This document shows positions 34,233 through 42,902 of a stretch of 64,000 nt of DNA, piece after piece. Positions within the stretch are counted from its first letter, which is position 1. Every line of letters begins with the position of its first letter. Source of the stretch: Rhizobium sp. 16-449-1b. Its GTDB lineage: Bacteria > Pseudomonadota > Alphaproteobacteria > Rhizobiales > Rhizobiaceae. The position numbers and the translations under genes are program-made. The DNA is taken from NCBI RefSeq assembly GCF_017741935.1, contig NZ_JAGHMH010000029.1, positions 1 through 64,000 of the forward strand. Direction: 5' to 3'. The notes under the pieces were generated by a model. That model was not told where the DNA came from, ran no database searches, and saw only the letters and a program-made list of their open reading frames with translations.

Positions 34233-34667
34233 CTAGTGGCGCCCCCGCCTCAAGGCGGTATTGTATATCTCAGTGAGGCGGGTCCGCTCCGTCGCGGTTA
34301 GAAGGAGCGCGCACGCGAATTTCCGGGCGAGGAAAGGATTGGAGGGCTGGCGTCTTGTGTCTGTGGGGATCGGCCTGACCTTGATCCGTTCACCCAGACC
34401 GATATGGTACTGGCTCAATGTCAACCCGGCCTTTACCAGCAATGCCCGAATATCAGGGCGAACTTCCGCAGCAATGACGTGCGTGAAAGCCTCTACCAAC
34501 ATAGATTTGGGAATAGGGAGTTCAACCTCGTCGACGAGATCGTTGCCGACGTTACTGTCACGGACGAAACGAACGAATTCGGAAACCGCATCGTTCGCGG
34601 CCGCCAGACAAACGGCGTGGCGACTGTCTGGGGCTGGGTTTGCCCAAAATCGTTCTTCGTAGAGCAC
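34233..34667 (-). CDS. Hypothetical protein (GTG start)
   Basis: The 144-residue soluble protein begins at a GTG six bases after AAGGAG. The N-terminal part (RHAVCLAAANDAVSEFVRFV) is helical; the middle (PKSMLVEAFTHVIAAEVRPDIRALL) is amphipathic; the end is basic. No family was recognised. Upstream bases 34668-35017 hold no gene, only a relaxed GGAAC-N18-TT element (34964-34988) that belongs to the gene at 35018. Confidence 0.6.
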   Translation of the reverse strand: MLYEERFWANPAPDSRHAVCLAAANDAVSEFVRFVRDSNVGNDLVDEVELPIPKSMLVEAFTHVIAAEVRPDIRALLVKAGLTLSQYHIGLGERIKVRPIPTDTRRQPSNPFLARKFACALLLTATERTRLTEIYNTALRRGRH

Positions 34668-35017
34668 GGCATACTCCTTGTTTTTTTGGTAACGTCGGAG
34701 CCTTGGATTGGTTCACCATTTGCCAGCGATGATTTCGCCGGGCGTGTCGATGCAAGCGGTGGGCGGGGTTCTCGGATCCTGCCCCTTAACACGAAAAGGC
34801 CGACCTGCTTTCACATGCCGCGACAATCGATGGCTAGGACATCCGTGGCCAAAGATTGAAGATTAGAGCAACGTCCTTCATAAAATGCTCTGACCGTATG
34901 GGCTGGGTCAACGGATGACCCTTCCCACTTTCCTGTCGAGTCGAGGGTTAAGACTAAACGGGTGGAACCCACTTGATCGCTCCGCATTGTTCTCCGACAG
35001 CAGAAGGAAGCATCACG

Positions 35018-35311
35018 ATGCAGTTTATCGAGACACATGTGAGCAATTCAGCGGACGGAATGGTCACCGTAGAATTCAAAGGCGAAGGCAACGAGCTGGT
35101 GTCGGTCACGATGGTCGGCGGCGACGGAAGCCTTGATGGCGACCACGCCGTGCTTCGCGCAAAAGAAATGATGGTTCAGCTCACCGCGTTCGATGAAGCC
35201 CCGGCTGCGAGTATGGGGCAACGAGCCGGTGGTTTGACGTCTGGAGATATTCATTCTGAAGCGGAGCCAATCCCCAGTGCCGCGCCCGGTTCCCGTATAC
35301 GCGCAGACTAA
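35018..35311 (+). CDS. Small hypothetical protein of GEGNELV family (copy 2)
   Basis: The 97-residue protein starts MQFIETHVSNSADG and contains TVEFKGEGNELVSVTM, matching the protein at 6432-6689 over about 60 residues (also AKEMMVQL versus AERMMDDL). The ATG at 35018 has GAAGGAAG upstream; a longer frame from 34973 is less likely. The C-terminal third is polar and differs between the copies. It lies 30 bases before the DUF4112 gene and is probably co-transcribed with it. Confidence 0.75.
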   Translation: MQFIETHVSNSADGMVTVEFKGEGNELVSVTMVGGDGSLDGDHAVLRAKEMMVQLTAFDEAPAASMGQRAGGLTSGDIHSEAEPIPSAAPGSRIRAD

Positions 35312-35341
35312 GCGATGAGGCGGCGACAAATGAGGTCCCCA

Positions 35342-35818
35342 ATGGCGATCGGTGCCGCGGAGCTTCGTAAGGATTCGCGCTCAAAACCTTACCGAAGTAG
35401 GTTCGAACAAACGAGGTCGGAGACGCGGATTGGCGCCGATGATCTGCGTCGGCTGCGGCGACTATCCGCAGTTGCGGGGCTGATGGATACTGCCTTTGCA
35501 ATCCCGTTCACGCGCTTCCGCATCGGCGCGGATTCTGTGCTTGGTCTAGTGCCGGGGATAGGTGACGCCGCTGGGGCGCTTGTGAGCATTTATCTGATCA
35601 ACGAGGCTCGTCAATTAGGGATTCCGAACGAGAAACTGGCAAGGATGCTGGGTAATGTCGGTGTCGACGTTGTTGTAGGCGCAGTCCCATTGCTCGGCGA
35701 TGTGTTCGACGGCTACTTCAAATCGAACAAACGCAATGTTGACTTGGCGCTCGACCACTTTGGATTGTCCCGCGACGACCTGAGGCAGGCGGCTATGCGG
35801 GGTGAACAGAAAGAATGA
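35342..35818 (+). CDS. DUF4112 protein
   Basis: The 158-residue protein has a charged N-terminal part and a DUF4112 domain from about residue 40: LMDTAFAIPFTRFRIGADSV, LGLVPGIGDAAGALVSIYLI, then VDVVVGAVPLLGDVFDGYFK. It probably associates with the membrane through the two Gly/Ala hydrophobic stretches. The ATG at 35342 has GAGG six bases upstream; 35315 is the alternative. The reductase gene starts five bases after the stop. Confidence 0.85.
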   Translation: MAIGAAELRKDSRSKPYRSRFEQTRSETRIGADDLRRLRRLSAVAGLMDTAFAIPFTRFRIGADSVLGLVPGIGDAAGALVSIYLINEARQLGIPNEKLARMLGNVGVDVVVGAVPLLGDVFDGYFKSNKRNVDLALDHFGLSRDDLRQAAMRGEQKE

Positions 35819-35822
35819 TCCA

Positions 35823-36434
35823 ATGACAGTTGAAGCACTCGCTCTCAACGGTACCTTGAAATCCAGTGGCGGTCAGCCATCATCCACGGATAGAATTCTC
35901 GATCTGATTGCGGAAGGGTTTCGCCAAAAAGGGGTGGAGGTAGAAACGATCCGGCTTGCAGACCATGATATTAAACCCGGCGTCACGTCAAACGAAGGTG
36001 CAGGGGATGCCTGGCCAGATATTCGGAAGGCGATCCTCGATGCTGAAATTCTCATACTCGGCACTCCTATCTGGTTAGGCCAGCCATCATCCGTTGCGAA
36101 ACGCGCTCTGGAACGTATGGACGCTTTCTTGGAGGAAGCCGACGAAAACGGGCGGATGTTGTCTTATGACAAGGTGGCGGCCGTAGCGGTCGTCAGCAAT
36201 GAGGATGGTGCACATCATGTTTCGGCGGAGGTCTATCAGGCGCTGAACGATGTCGGCTTCACGATCCCGGCCAACGCAGTCGCCTACTGGGTCGGCGAAG
36301 CTATGGGAAGCAAGGACTTTATCGATCTGGATGAAGTGCCCGACGTCGTGACGAAAGCAGTAGACATGCTCGTTCGAAACACTGTGCATCTCGCCAGGCT
36401 GCTCCAAGCGAAGAAGTATCCAAGCGAAAAGTGA
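35823..36434 (+). CDS. Flavodoxin-like NADPH-dependent FMN reductase family protein
   Basis: The 203-residue flavoprotein has LNGTLKSSGGQPSSTDRILD (phosphate-binding loop), GTPIWLGQPSSVAKRALERM and NEDGAHHVSAEVYQALNDVG. It is the intact relative of the nonsense-mutated gene at 13872-14486. It probably reduces FMN or quinone-like substrates with NAD(P)H. The ATG at 35823 lies five bases after the DUF4112 stop, consistent with translational coupling. A weak four-pair hairpin with TTTTT (36448-36465) follows the gene. Confidence 0.88.
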   Translation: MTVEALALNGTLKSSGGQPSSTDRILDLIAEGFRQKGVEVETIRLADHDIKPGVTSNEGAGDAWPDIRKAILDAEILILGTPIWLGQPSSVAKRALERMDAFLEEADENGRMLSYDKVAAVAVVSNEDGAHHVSAEVYQALNDVGFTIPANAVAYWVGEAMGSKDFIDLDEVPDVVTKAVDMLVRNTVHLARLLQAKKYPSEK

Positions 36435-36557
36435 TCGATAAGGTGGCCCCGTCGAGCGGGTTTTTACAGAGATGTGGGAGAGCCCCGGCGGGGACAAACG
36501 TGAACGGCGAATGAACAAAAAGCACATAGAGACGTTTCCGTCCCAGAGGAAATTGTC

Positions 36558-36800
36558 ATGTTCCAGTCTCAGTCGATAAGTTTAACAAGTTCACTTGCAT
36601 CTCTCACTGGCCTGTCGTCGAGCTTATCGTCGGCGCTTGCTTATGCATCGGAATTGGCAGACGCTCGTATCACGGTGGTCGATGACTGCGGAGTGATCGT
36701 GCTCGAGGGAGAGGCGCCAAGATGTAGCCTAGCTCGGATCTCCGAGATCGCATCCAGCATTGTCGGTTCCAGATTTTGCAACCTCATCAGTCCTATATAA
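36558..36800 (+). CDS. Small hypothetical protein
   Basis: The 80-residue protein starts after an AGAGGAAA site. The first 25 residues are Ser/Leu-rich. The remainder (ITVVDDCGVIVLEGEAPRCS, then ARISEIASSIVGSRFCNLI) has the strand-helix rhythm of a BON domain, though the match is weak. It may be a small phospholipid-binding-type protein; the assignment is tentative. Confidence 0.5.
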   Translation: MFQSQSISLTSSLASLTGLSSSLSSALAYASELADARITVVDDCGVIVLEGEAPRCSLARISEIASSIVGSRFCNLISPI

Positions 36801-36834
36801 AAGAGGCATTCCATCTCGTCGCACTAATCGCAGA

Positions 36835-36984
36835 TCAGCCGCGCTCCATTACGGCAAGCCTCACGCGATAATTCTCTTGCTCGACGCCGACCGACCCAGC
36901 CACGACGATCACTGTTAGGATCGTAAGGCATCCGACCAGAAAGATTGCCGTCGGCCATGATACGACTGCGGTTGGATCTCTCAT
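36835..36984 (-). CDS. Small single-pass membrane protein
   Basis: The 49-residue protein has one transmembrane helix (AIFLVGCLTILTVIVVAGSV). Its ATG at 36984 lies four bases after the stop of the next small gene upstream, suggesting coupling. The ribosome site is weak, so support rests on composition and position. Confidence 0.45.
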   Translation of the reverse strand: MRDPTAVVSWPTAIFLVGCLTILTVIVVAGSVGVEQENYRVRLAVMERG

Positions 36985-36988
36985 CACA

Positions 36989-37177
36989 TTACCGAAATTT
37001 CGGGAGACGGGGCGGGGCGTTGGCTTGGATTTCGTGGAGCGGCGCATGTTTACCAAGAAGCTTCTGCAGCTTTCTCTCCTCGACTGCATCGATGCCGAAT
37101 TTCCTGCAATGCTCGGCTATGTTCTTGTAGGCCGGGCCGGGAATCCGGACCTGTCGATTGTCTTGTGAGTGGGACAT
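36989..37177 (-). CDS. Small helical protein, LHE family (member 1)
   Basis: The 62-residue protein starts at the ATG at 37177, eight bases after AGGAGG. Its core FGIDAVEERKLQKLLGKHAP ends in LHEIQAN, closely resembling the protein at 48423-48611. The layout of a helix, F/H-G-I/L-D, a second helix and LHE is also reminiscent of DUF3606-like small proteins. Function unknown. Confidence 0.7.
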   Translation of the reverse strand: MSHSQDNRQVRIPGPAYKNIAEHCRKFGIDAVEERKLQKLLGKHAPLHEIQANAPPRLPKFR

Positions 37178-37351
37178 GTTCATTACCTCCTGATTAACAA
37201 CGTGCAATCGACGTCAATGTTTCTCGGTCACACCTTTTGTCGAGACGCTTCGTTATTTCCATCGTATTTCCGGAACGATCATTCGATCCCGTCATTTCTC
37301 TGGTGCTTATGTCGGGCGCCCCGTTACCGACTGATGCACCGGGAGGATGGC

Positions 37352-37588
37352 GTGAGGTACTTTCTGGAAGTGATGGATGGATCGGGAGACGGTCCGGTGA
37401 GCATGTCGATCGATTTTGGATCCGAGGAGGAGGCCGTTCGGGAAGCTCATGTTGCGTTGGCTGAAATGGCTCGGGATGGGTTGCCCAAGGAACCCGTCAA
37501 CGTGATGTCGGTTGAGCTCTTCGACGAGTACAAACGCCCGATCACAGAGTTGCGGCTGACCTTCGAAGTCATACCGAAGCCGGTTTGA
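37352..37588 (+). CDS. DUF6894-like protein
   Basis: The 78-residue protein starts at a GTG five bases after GGGAGG, giving an N-terminus MRYFLEVMDGSG typical of DUF6894 (RYFF-x-x-D). The middle (SEEEAVREAHVALAEMARDGL) is the family helix and the end (RPITELRLTFEVIP) the last strands. Longer upstream starts are not supported. A relaxed GGAAC-N18-TT element lies about 80 bases upstream. Function unknown. Confidence 0.8.
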   Translation: MRYFLEVMDGSGDGPVSMSIDFGSEEEAVREAHVALAEMARDGLPKEPVNVMSVELFDEYKRPITELRLTFEVIPKPV

Positions 37589-37651
37589 CGAAAGGCAGTG
37601 TGTTGACCGGCAATCAGGCAATGAACTGCTCAAACTACTTCACCCTCCCGC

Positions 37652-37676
37652 GGAACCTCTCGCAGTTTTCGAAGTT
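37652..37676 (+). promoter_or_regulatory. EcfG-type promoter for HD gene
   Basis: GGAAC (37652-37656) and GTT (37674-37676), 17-base spacing, 142 bases before the HD gene start. Confidence 0.65.
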
Positions 37677-37817
37677 TCCGGTGGAGAGTTGTCGCTTCTG
37701 TCAACTTGACGACAAAGGACTCGTGAACGCGGCGCTTTTTACAGCTCGGTGCTGCGAGCAGCGGAGCGCTGGTCGAGCACTCGACCTCTCCAACCCGAGC
37801 TTTGCCAAGGGGTATTC

Positions 37818-38240
37818 ATGCAGACGAAACAGCATCTCCAGCACGCTATCCAGATCGCGTCCGACGCCCACGATGGGCAAATGGACAAGCTTGGAAACCC
37901 CTACGTCAGTCACTGTCAACGGGTCGCTAGCCTCGTTGTTAGTGACGAGGAGCGCGTCGTGGCCTATCTCCACGATGTGCCGGAGAAGGCGTCAGCTTGG
38001 ACGATCGATCGACTGAGAGAAGAGGGTTTCTCAGCCGCCGTAGTCGCTGCGGTGGATGCGCTTACGCGACGCGCGGGAGAGGGCGATGAGGAATTTGTGC
38101 ATCGTGCGATATTGAACCCGCTGGCGAAAGCGGTAAAGAGAGCTGACTTGGAAGACAATCTGGTGCAAGCCGAGGAAGCCGGTCAACCAACGGATAAGTA
38201 CATCCGCGGGTTGGAAATCGTCACTGATGATGAGCGCTAG
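37818..38240 (+). CDS. HD domain phosphohydrolase-like protein
   Basis: The 140-residue protein starts after AAGGGG. It shows NPYVSHCQRVASL, the metal-binding HD pair in VVAYLHDVPEKA, and KAVKRADLEDNL, in the order seen in the HD hydrolase domain of RelA/SpoT enzymes. It could hydrolyse (p)ppGpp-like nucleotides, but it is short and lacks the synthetase domain, so the substrate is unproven. It converges with the gene at 38248. Confidence 0.75.
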   Translation: MQTKQHLQHAIQIASDAHDGQMDKLGNPYVSHCQRVASLVVSDEERVVAYLHDVPEKASAWTIDRLREEGFSAAVVAAVDALTRRAGEGDEEFVHRAILNPLAKAVKRADLEDNLVQAEEAGQPTDKYIRGLEIVTDDER

Positions 38241-38247
38241 GAGTTTG

Positions 38248-38562
38248 CTAATTGGGCTTTCGAATGCCCCAGTTCGGCGACCTTCTGCCTGCGTGATCAG
38301 GTGACGTCAGTCCACGAATTGCGTGGTTGGGTGCGAACTCTGGGAGAGCTCGGTCTGCCTGCGGGTGTTTGCCAAAGCGATATTCGAGCTGACGTGACAA
38401 CTCTAATGGGTCTGTTACTCCATCGGTGAAAAGCTTGATCAGCAACATGGCCGCCACGTTCGCTTCAACCTCGCCGTCGGACGGCAGCGTCACCAGATAT
38501 CCAGCCTCGAGTAGAACTTGGTGCAAAATGCGAAGTTCGCTGGAGCTTATACCGGTGGGCAT
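38248..38562 (-). CDS. Hypothetical protein, paralogous to 63609-63839
   Basis: The 104-residue protein starts at the ATG at 38562 (CGAGG upstream). Residues 5-60 (SSSELRILHQVLLEAGYLV, then VAAMLLIKLFTDGVTDPLEL) align with the protein at 63609 (SEELKVIEAVL, then LAGAVLVSLFQAGNVTVPAL), indicating a small family. An EcfG promoter lies 34 bases upstream. Family name not recognised. Confidence 0.7.
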   Translation of the reverse strand: MPTGISSSELRILHQVLLEAGYLVTLPSDGEVEANVAAMLLIKLFTDGVTDPLELSRQLEYRFGKHPQADRALPEFAPNHAIRGLTSPDHAGRRSPNWGIRKPN

Positions 38563-38595
38563 TTTTTGACCTCGAAAGCTGGAAACCTTCACGGG

Positions 38596-38620
38596 AACGT
38601 CTGCAGTGACCGATGGTTCC
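38596..38620 (-). promoter_or_regulatory. EcfG-type promoter
   Basis: Minus strand GGAAC (38620-38616) and GTT (38598-38596), 17-base spacing, serving the gene starting at 38562. Confidence 0.75.
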
Positions 38621-38914
38621 AAGCGTGTTCGCTATAGTACGAATCTCGAGGCCCATCGGAGCGATGACGTCGCTGCGACGTCGAAATTGCGGACCACCCC
38701 ACTCGTCTTGTCCGATCCCATCGCGCGTCGCCGGTTGAACCCCCTTCTTCAGCGCTTCAATTTGTCGGTTGTCCCACTTCCGCGTAGGGGGCCGCGGAAA
38801 GCTGTTCACTGCCACCGCGTTTGGTTCTATCTCCTCAATGGCTTTTTATGCTTTTGCGTCCTTTCTCTTGAAGTCGCTCCAGTTATTGTTGTTTGCAGAC
38901 CGGGAGCGGTGACA

Positions 38915-39124
38915 TCAATCCAAGCCGTAGGGCGCCCGTTTCGCTGGAGTTCCAAGTTCTCGAATACGATGTGTTCGCGTGCGGCCCTTGGCCGCCAGAA
39001 GGATATCGAGCTCACTCCATAATCGACTGAAGCGGGTGACGACGCGTTCGGATTCGCCTTGTGACACGCCGTAAGCTCTCTCCAAGTCCGCTGCTGACTT
39101 GATGCTGTCGTGGGAGGAGCTCAT
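38915..39124 (-). CDS. Small hypothetical helical protein
   Basis: The 69-residue protein starts MSSSHDSIKSAADLERAYGV. The pattern YGVSQGESERVVTRFSRLWS and LDILLAA recalls the two-helix small proteins at 36989 and 48423, with weaker identity. The ribosome site is poor (GGGA). The upstream bases 38621-38914 on the other strand hold no gene. Confidence 0.45.
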   Translation of the reverse strand: MSSSHDSIKSAADLERAYGVSQGESERVVTRFSRLWSELDILLAAKGRTRTHRIRELGTPAKRAPYGLD

Positions 39125-39164
39125 GTGTTTTGTCCCAAGGAGATGGCTTCCATTGCAAAGTCCT

Positions 39165-39647
39165 TTACAAGTCGACTTTTTCATTGTCGCCCATGTCTGG
39201 CTTTGCGCTGCCCAGCGCTGCTGCCGCCATCTTGATGTAACTCACGATCGTACCGGGGCTGTTCCAATACTCGGCAAAGAATGGCGTTACTTTCAGCACA
39301 CGGATAGAAGGATCGTCTGGACTATCCCACCATGCCTTAGCAGGAGTAGACCACAACTCCTTGATGCGCTCGCGGTCATTGCTGACTTCCGCCAATCCCG
39401 ACACGGACACGTACTTTTGCCCTTTGCTGTCGGCGAACGCGAGACAGACTTGCGGGCTTTGCGCAATTTCTTCGTCCTTGTGGCCGTCCACATCCGTCAA
39501 AAAATAGAAGGTGTTCTCCAAGCGCTCGGCGTGGGCCGCCATTGGGCGGGCGCGAAGATGCCCGGATGTTTGGGTTGTCAGCATGCAGAAACCTATCTTT
39601 TCGGCAAGGTTCCAGACGGTCTCTAAGTCGTCGGTGTCTTTCATCAT
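39165..39647 (-). CDS. Pyridoxamine 5'-phosphate oxidase-like flavin-binding protein
   Basis: The 160-residue protein matches the general stress protein 26 type of split-barrel: GFCMLTTQTSGHLRARPM, ENTFYFLTDVDGHKDEEI, KYVSVSGLAEVSNDRERI and a C-terminal KVTPFFAEYWNSPG. It likely binds FMN or FAD in the cytoplasm; family members are stress-induced. The ATG at 39647 has GGAG upstream. An EcfG promoter is present, divergent from that of the GFA gene. Confidence 0.88.
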   Translation of the reverse strand: MMKDTDDLETVWNLAEKIGFCMLTTQTSGHLRARPMAAHAERLENTFYFLTDVDGHKDEEIAQSPQVCLAFADSKGQKYVSVSGLAEVSNDRERIKELWSTPAKAWWDSPDDPSIRVLKVTPFFAEYWNSPGTIVSYIKMAAAALGSAKPDMGDNEKVDL

Positions 39648-39668
39648 GATCTCCAATATTTCAAAGCT

Positions 39669-39693
39669 AACGGGCGACGGCGGTGGAGGTTCC
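39669..39693 (-). promoter_or_regulatory. EcfG-type promoter for PNPOx-like gene
   Basis: Minus strand GGAAC (39693-39689) and GTT (39671-39669), 17-base spacing, 22 bases before the start codon. Confidence 0.8.
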
Positions 39694-39776
39694 TACGTGC
39701 GCGTGCGCTCTCGTCGTTCTTGGCGGTAGACAAAGTCACACGCCGCCGTCGACGGGAGGCGGCGGGGGCACGAGGT

Positions 39777-39802
39777 GGAACGCACATACAGGGAACGACG
39801 TT
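39777..39802 (+). promoter_or_regulatory. EcfG-type promoter for GFA gene
   Basis: GGAAC (39777-39781) and CGTT (39799-39802) with 17 bases between, 33 bases before the ATG at 39835. Confidence 0.7.
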
Positions 39803-39834
39803 TAGGTGGCTCTTGGTTCATGGAGATCGATGTC

Positions 39835-40209
39835 ATGCCGATATTCAACGGCGGTTGTTTGTGCGGACAGGTTGGTATCGCGGTTCGGGGAGAGCCTAAA
39901 CGAATAGGTATCTGTCATTGCACAGATTGCCGCCAGGAGAGCGGCTCAGCATTTACCTATTTTGCGGTTTGGCCCGCCGACCAGTTCGAGACCCGTGGAG
40001 AAACTCTGCAGTATTCTGGGCGATCGTTCTGCTCACGATGCGGGTCACGCCTCTACTCGGCAAACGATAAGGAGGCGGAGGTGAAGTTGGGAATCCTCCG
40101 CGATGCACCAACGGGTCTCGCACCGACCTACGAGCTTTGGGTCAAGCGGCGGGAACCTTGGCTTTCACCGATTTCGAGTGCGGAACAATTTGACGGGGAT
40201 CGTGCCTGA
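39835..40209 (+). CDS. GFA/CENP-V family zinc protein
   Basis: The 124-residue protein has the zinc-binding cysteines of the glutathione-dependent formaldehyde-activating family: GGCLCGQV, CHCTDCRQESGSAF and FCSRCGSRLY. These form the two metal sites of the Mss4-like fold. The exact substrate is uncertain for most of the family. The ATG at 39835 is chosen because the family starts just before the first cysteine pair; 39775 would begin inside the promoter. Confidence 0.88.
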   Translation: MPIFNGGCLCGQVGIAVRGEPKRIGICHCTDCRQESGSAFTYFAVWPADQFETRGETLQYSGRSFCSRCGSRLYSANDKEAEVKLGILRDAPTGLAPTYELWVKRREPWLSPISSAEQFDGDRA

Positions 40210-40294
40210 CCCCGCTTGAAGTTCAACGGGTAAGTGCCAAACATCAGGGGTTAGTTCGAGCGCTAGTGTATTGCAGATTATCGGGGCAGAATGA

Positions 40295-41347
40295 ATGCGC
40301 AAGGGAATTTCGACAATCACAGCAGGCTTGGTTGTGGCAACGGCTGTCTACGTCATCGGTCGCTTTGGCAAATCAACCCCGAGCGGCGTTTACTCTCCAA
40401 GCATAGACCGGGGGCGAGATGCGGAAACTCCCGAGGCCATTCCCGTCAAAGGCCTAAAGGACGTTCTCTGGCGCGTTGTCTATCAGGTATCTAAGGACCG
40501 GGTATCGCTTATTGCAGCCGGCGTGACTTTTTACCTATTGCTCGCTTTGTTTCCCGCGATATCCGCGCTCGTTGCGCTGTACGGATTGGCCGCTGATCCG
40601 TCGACAATGGCCGAGCACCTTCGGGAGTTGTCTGGAATGCTCCCACCGGGTGCATTTGATCTAATCGCCGACCGTATTGACAGTTTGGCAGGGAGCCGAA
40701 ATTCGACGCTTGGCCTTACCTTCTTCGTCGGTTTGAGCATTGCATTGTGGAGCACGCATAGCGCCACGCTGGCAATTTTCGATGCAATGAACGTCGCTTA
40801 CGACGAAACGGAAAAGCGCGGACTGCTACAGTTGAATCTGGTTGGATTGGCGTTCACCTTATGCGCCATGGTATCGGCTGCAGCCATTCTAGGTTTAGTC
40901 GCGCTCATCCCTATTTTGCTCTCGTACATCTGGTTGGATCGGTTCGAGGAGCAAATGGCACTAGTCGTGCGCTGGCCGATCCTTTTTCTCATAGTGGCCA
41001 CCGCGACAACCGCCATCTATAGGTTCGGGCCAAGCCGGCAGCCCGCCAAGTTCCGTTGGCTGACATGGGGTGCTGTGCTTGTTACGGTGTCGTGGTTTAT
41101 GATGTCTCTCGGTTTCTCGTTCTACCTTGAACACTTCGCCAACTATGATGCTACCTATGGGACATTGGGAGCGCTCATCGGGTTCCTCGTGTGGATTTGG
41201 CTGTCAGTGCTGATCCTCATAGTGGGCGGCGAACTCAATGCCGAGTTAGAGCACCAGACCACAAAGGATACGACCACTGGGCTACCGTTGCCGATGGGCG
41301 CCCGCGGCGCATATGTCGCGGACACTCTGGGCCAAACGTCCGACTGA
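40295..41347 (+). CDS. YihY/BrkB family inner membrane protein
   Basis: The 350-residue protein has a short hydrophobic N-terminus, then the YihY domain (about 55-320): VSLIAAGVTFYLLLALFPAI, TLGLTFFVGLSIALWSTHSA and FANYDATYGTLGALIGFLVW, with six transmembrane helices. The ending GGELNAELEHQ is typical. Once called ribonuclease BN, the family is now regarded as membrane proteins of unclear function. The ATG follows GGGGCAGA. Confidence 0.92.
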   Translation: MRKGISTITAGLVVATAVYVIGRFGKSTPSGVYSPSIDRGRDAETPEAIPVKGLKDVLWRVVYQVSKDRVSLIAAGVTFYLLLALFPAISALVALYGLAADPSTMAEHLRELSGMLPPGAFDLIADRIDSLAGSRNSTLGLTFFVGLSIALWSTHSATLAIFDAMNVAYDETEKRGLLQLNLVGLAFTLCAMVSAAAILGLVALIPILLSYIWLDRFEEQMALVVRWPILFLIVATATTAIYRFGPSRQPAKFRWLTWGAVLVTVSWFMMSLGFSFYLEHFANYDATYGTLGALIGFLVWIWLSVLILIVGGELNAELEHQTTKDTTTGLPLPMGARGAYVADTLGQTSD

Positions 41348-41355
41348 CCGAGCCC

Positions 41356-42165
41356 CTACTTTAGCGCAATACCCTTGGCGGCGAGCCCGTTTTTCAGCCT
41401 ATCGATTATCTCATACCGCGTCTCAGACCATTGTGTGGTCTGAGCCCAGTACTGCAAAGTCAAAACGGTTTTGTCGGCCGTCAGGTCGTTGGAAAACACG
41501 CGAGGCTGAGGTTGCTTCTGGACGCGATGATCCGCAGTGACGATCGATATTATTTCTTGCTTGACGGCATTGGCATCTGTGTCGTTGCCGATGGCGACAG
41601 ACAATTCCTGTCGCCGGCTGGACTCGCGACTGTGGTTGGTAATTGGTGTATTCCAAAGAGTGGAATTCGGCGCCATGAGATAGAGGCCGTCGGCGGTCTT
41701 CATCTCGGTGGCAAACAGGCCGATCTCAACAATGAAGCCCTTCACGCTCCCCGTTTCGATATACTCACCGACACGCAAAGGTCTGAGGACGAGCAACATG
41801 ATGCCGGCTGCGATGTTCTGAAGCGTTCCCTGCAACGCCAGACCGACCGCCAAGCCAGCGGCACCTAGCGCGGCGATGATTGATGCAGTTTGTACTCCAA
41901 ACTGGCCCAGCACAGTCACGAAGACCAAGACCAAAAGGCCGTAGTGCAGCACGTTCTCGAAGAACCTCGCCAACGTTTCGTCGATCCCATGGATACGGGA
42001 TATACCCTGATAGGCCCATCTGCTGATGATGCCCGATAGCATCCATCCACCCACCAGCAATAGAAGTGCTCCTATTATGGAGAACCCATATTGCACGGCA
42101 AGTGCGGTGGCCTGGGTGAATGCCGTCCGTGTGGCGACGATGACGTTGGCGGCTGGTGTTTCCAT
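41356..42165 (-). CDS. Small-conductance mechanosensitive channel (MscS family)
   Basis: The 269-residue protein has three N-terminal membrane helices, the pore-lining helix ASIIAALGAAGLAVGLALQG and LQNIAAGIMLLVLRPLRVGE, and the beta domain with GFIVEIGLFATEMKTADG and PNSTLWNTPITNHSR, followed by the alpha-beta C-terminal vestibule. It releases solutes on hypo-osmotic shock. The ATG at 42165 begins the family N-terminus. An EcfG-type element lies about 35 bases upstream, fitting osmotic stress control. Confidence 0.93.
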   Translation of the reverse strand: METPAANVIVATRTAFTQATALAVQYGFSIIGALLLLVGGWMLSGIISRWAYQGISRIHGIDETLARFFENVLHYGLLVLVFVTVLGQFGVQTASIIAALGAAGLAVGLALQGTLQNIAAGIMLLVLRPLRVGEYIETGSVKGFIVEIGLFATEMKTADGLYLMAPNSTLWNTPITNHSRESSRRQELSVAIGNDTDANAVKQEIISIVTADHRVQKQPQPRVFSNDLTADKTVLTLQYWAQTTQWSETRYEIIDRLKNGLAAKGIALK

Positions 42166-42200
42166 GGAAATGGCCCTTCCTAGTATCACATGAGAAGGGG

Positions 42201-42226
42201 AACCCCTTTCGATGCGACCCAGTTCC
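42201..42226 (-). promoter_or_regulatory. EcfG-type promoter for mscS-like gene
   Basis: Minus strand GGAAC (42226-42222) and GTT (42203-42201), 18-base spacing. Confidence 0.65.
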
Positions 42227-42376
42227 ACGTTTCATTGAGGTGGTAGGAGACATCCAAAAGCCACGGGCATCGATTCGTTCGTATTTTATTAAATATGTCT
42301 GTGAATACTATCTCCCGAGGGGCGATCTAAATCTGGGCAGACGAGTTTATCTCGTATCCACGGAACGGAGACGGCC

Positions 42377-42754
42377 ATGTACCAGCGTACCGTACTTATC
42401 GTCGAGGACGAGTTCTTGATCCGAATGGTACTCGCAGACACATTGCACGCCGAGGGTTACGATGTTGTCGAAGCTGGCAACGTTCTCGAAGCCGTTGCAA
42501 TTCTCGGGCAGCGACAGGTCGATGCCGTCATTACCGACGTTGACATGCCCGGCGGACTGAGCGGCCTTGATCTTGCGCGGCTTATGTCGATCAAGCATGC
42601 GAACGTCCCTGTAATTGTCGCTTCAGGCGGTCATCTACTTCGGACGGCGGACATGCCTGGAGATGCGGTTTTCGTGCCTAAGCCCTACGGAATGGCGGCT
42701 ATGGCGACGATGATCGACGAGATGACTTCCGTTGGAAAGCGCCGTCGGGCCTGA
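42377..42754 (+). CDS. Single-domain response regulator
   Basis: The 125-residue receiver has ILIVEDEF-like acidic residues (VLIVEDEFLIRM), the phospho-acceptor in VITDVDMPGGLSG, a Ser in the switch position (IVASGG) and the Lys in FVPKPYG. There is no output domain, so it acts by phosphotransfer or protein binding. It does not carry the PFxFATG motif of the SdrG class. It is a single gene between a channel and a hydrolase; nearby orphan kinases are possible partners. Confidence 0.9.
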   Translation: MYQRTVLIVEDEFLIRMVLADTLHAEGYDVVEAGNVLEAVAILGQRQVDAVITDVDMPGGLSGLDLARLMSIKHANVPVIVASGGHLLRTADMPGDAVFVPKPYGMAAMATMIDEMTSVGKRRRA

Positions 42755-42902
42755 CAAGGCATATAGACAGTAGATTGAGCCTGGGTGAGAGCGATGAACG
42801 TTTGCGCGACGCGCTGCGACGCCACTATTTCTCCTTGCCTTCAGTCTTTAGAGCGCAGCATCGGACCTGCATGCAGCCACCTTGTGCAGCTCGGCTGTGA
42901 AA

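Noticed and set aside
37489..37513. GGAAC-N17-GTT inside the DUF6894 gene
   Set aside because: It lies in coding sequence with no gene starting soon after; a chance match is expected at this level.
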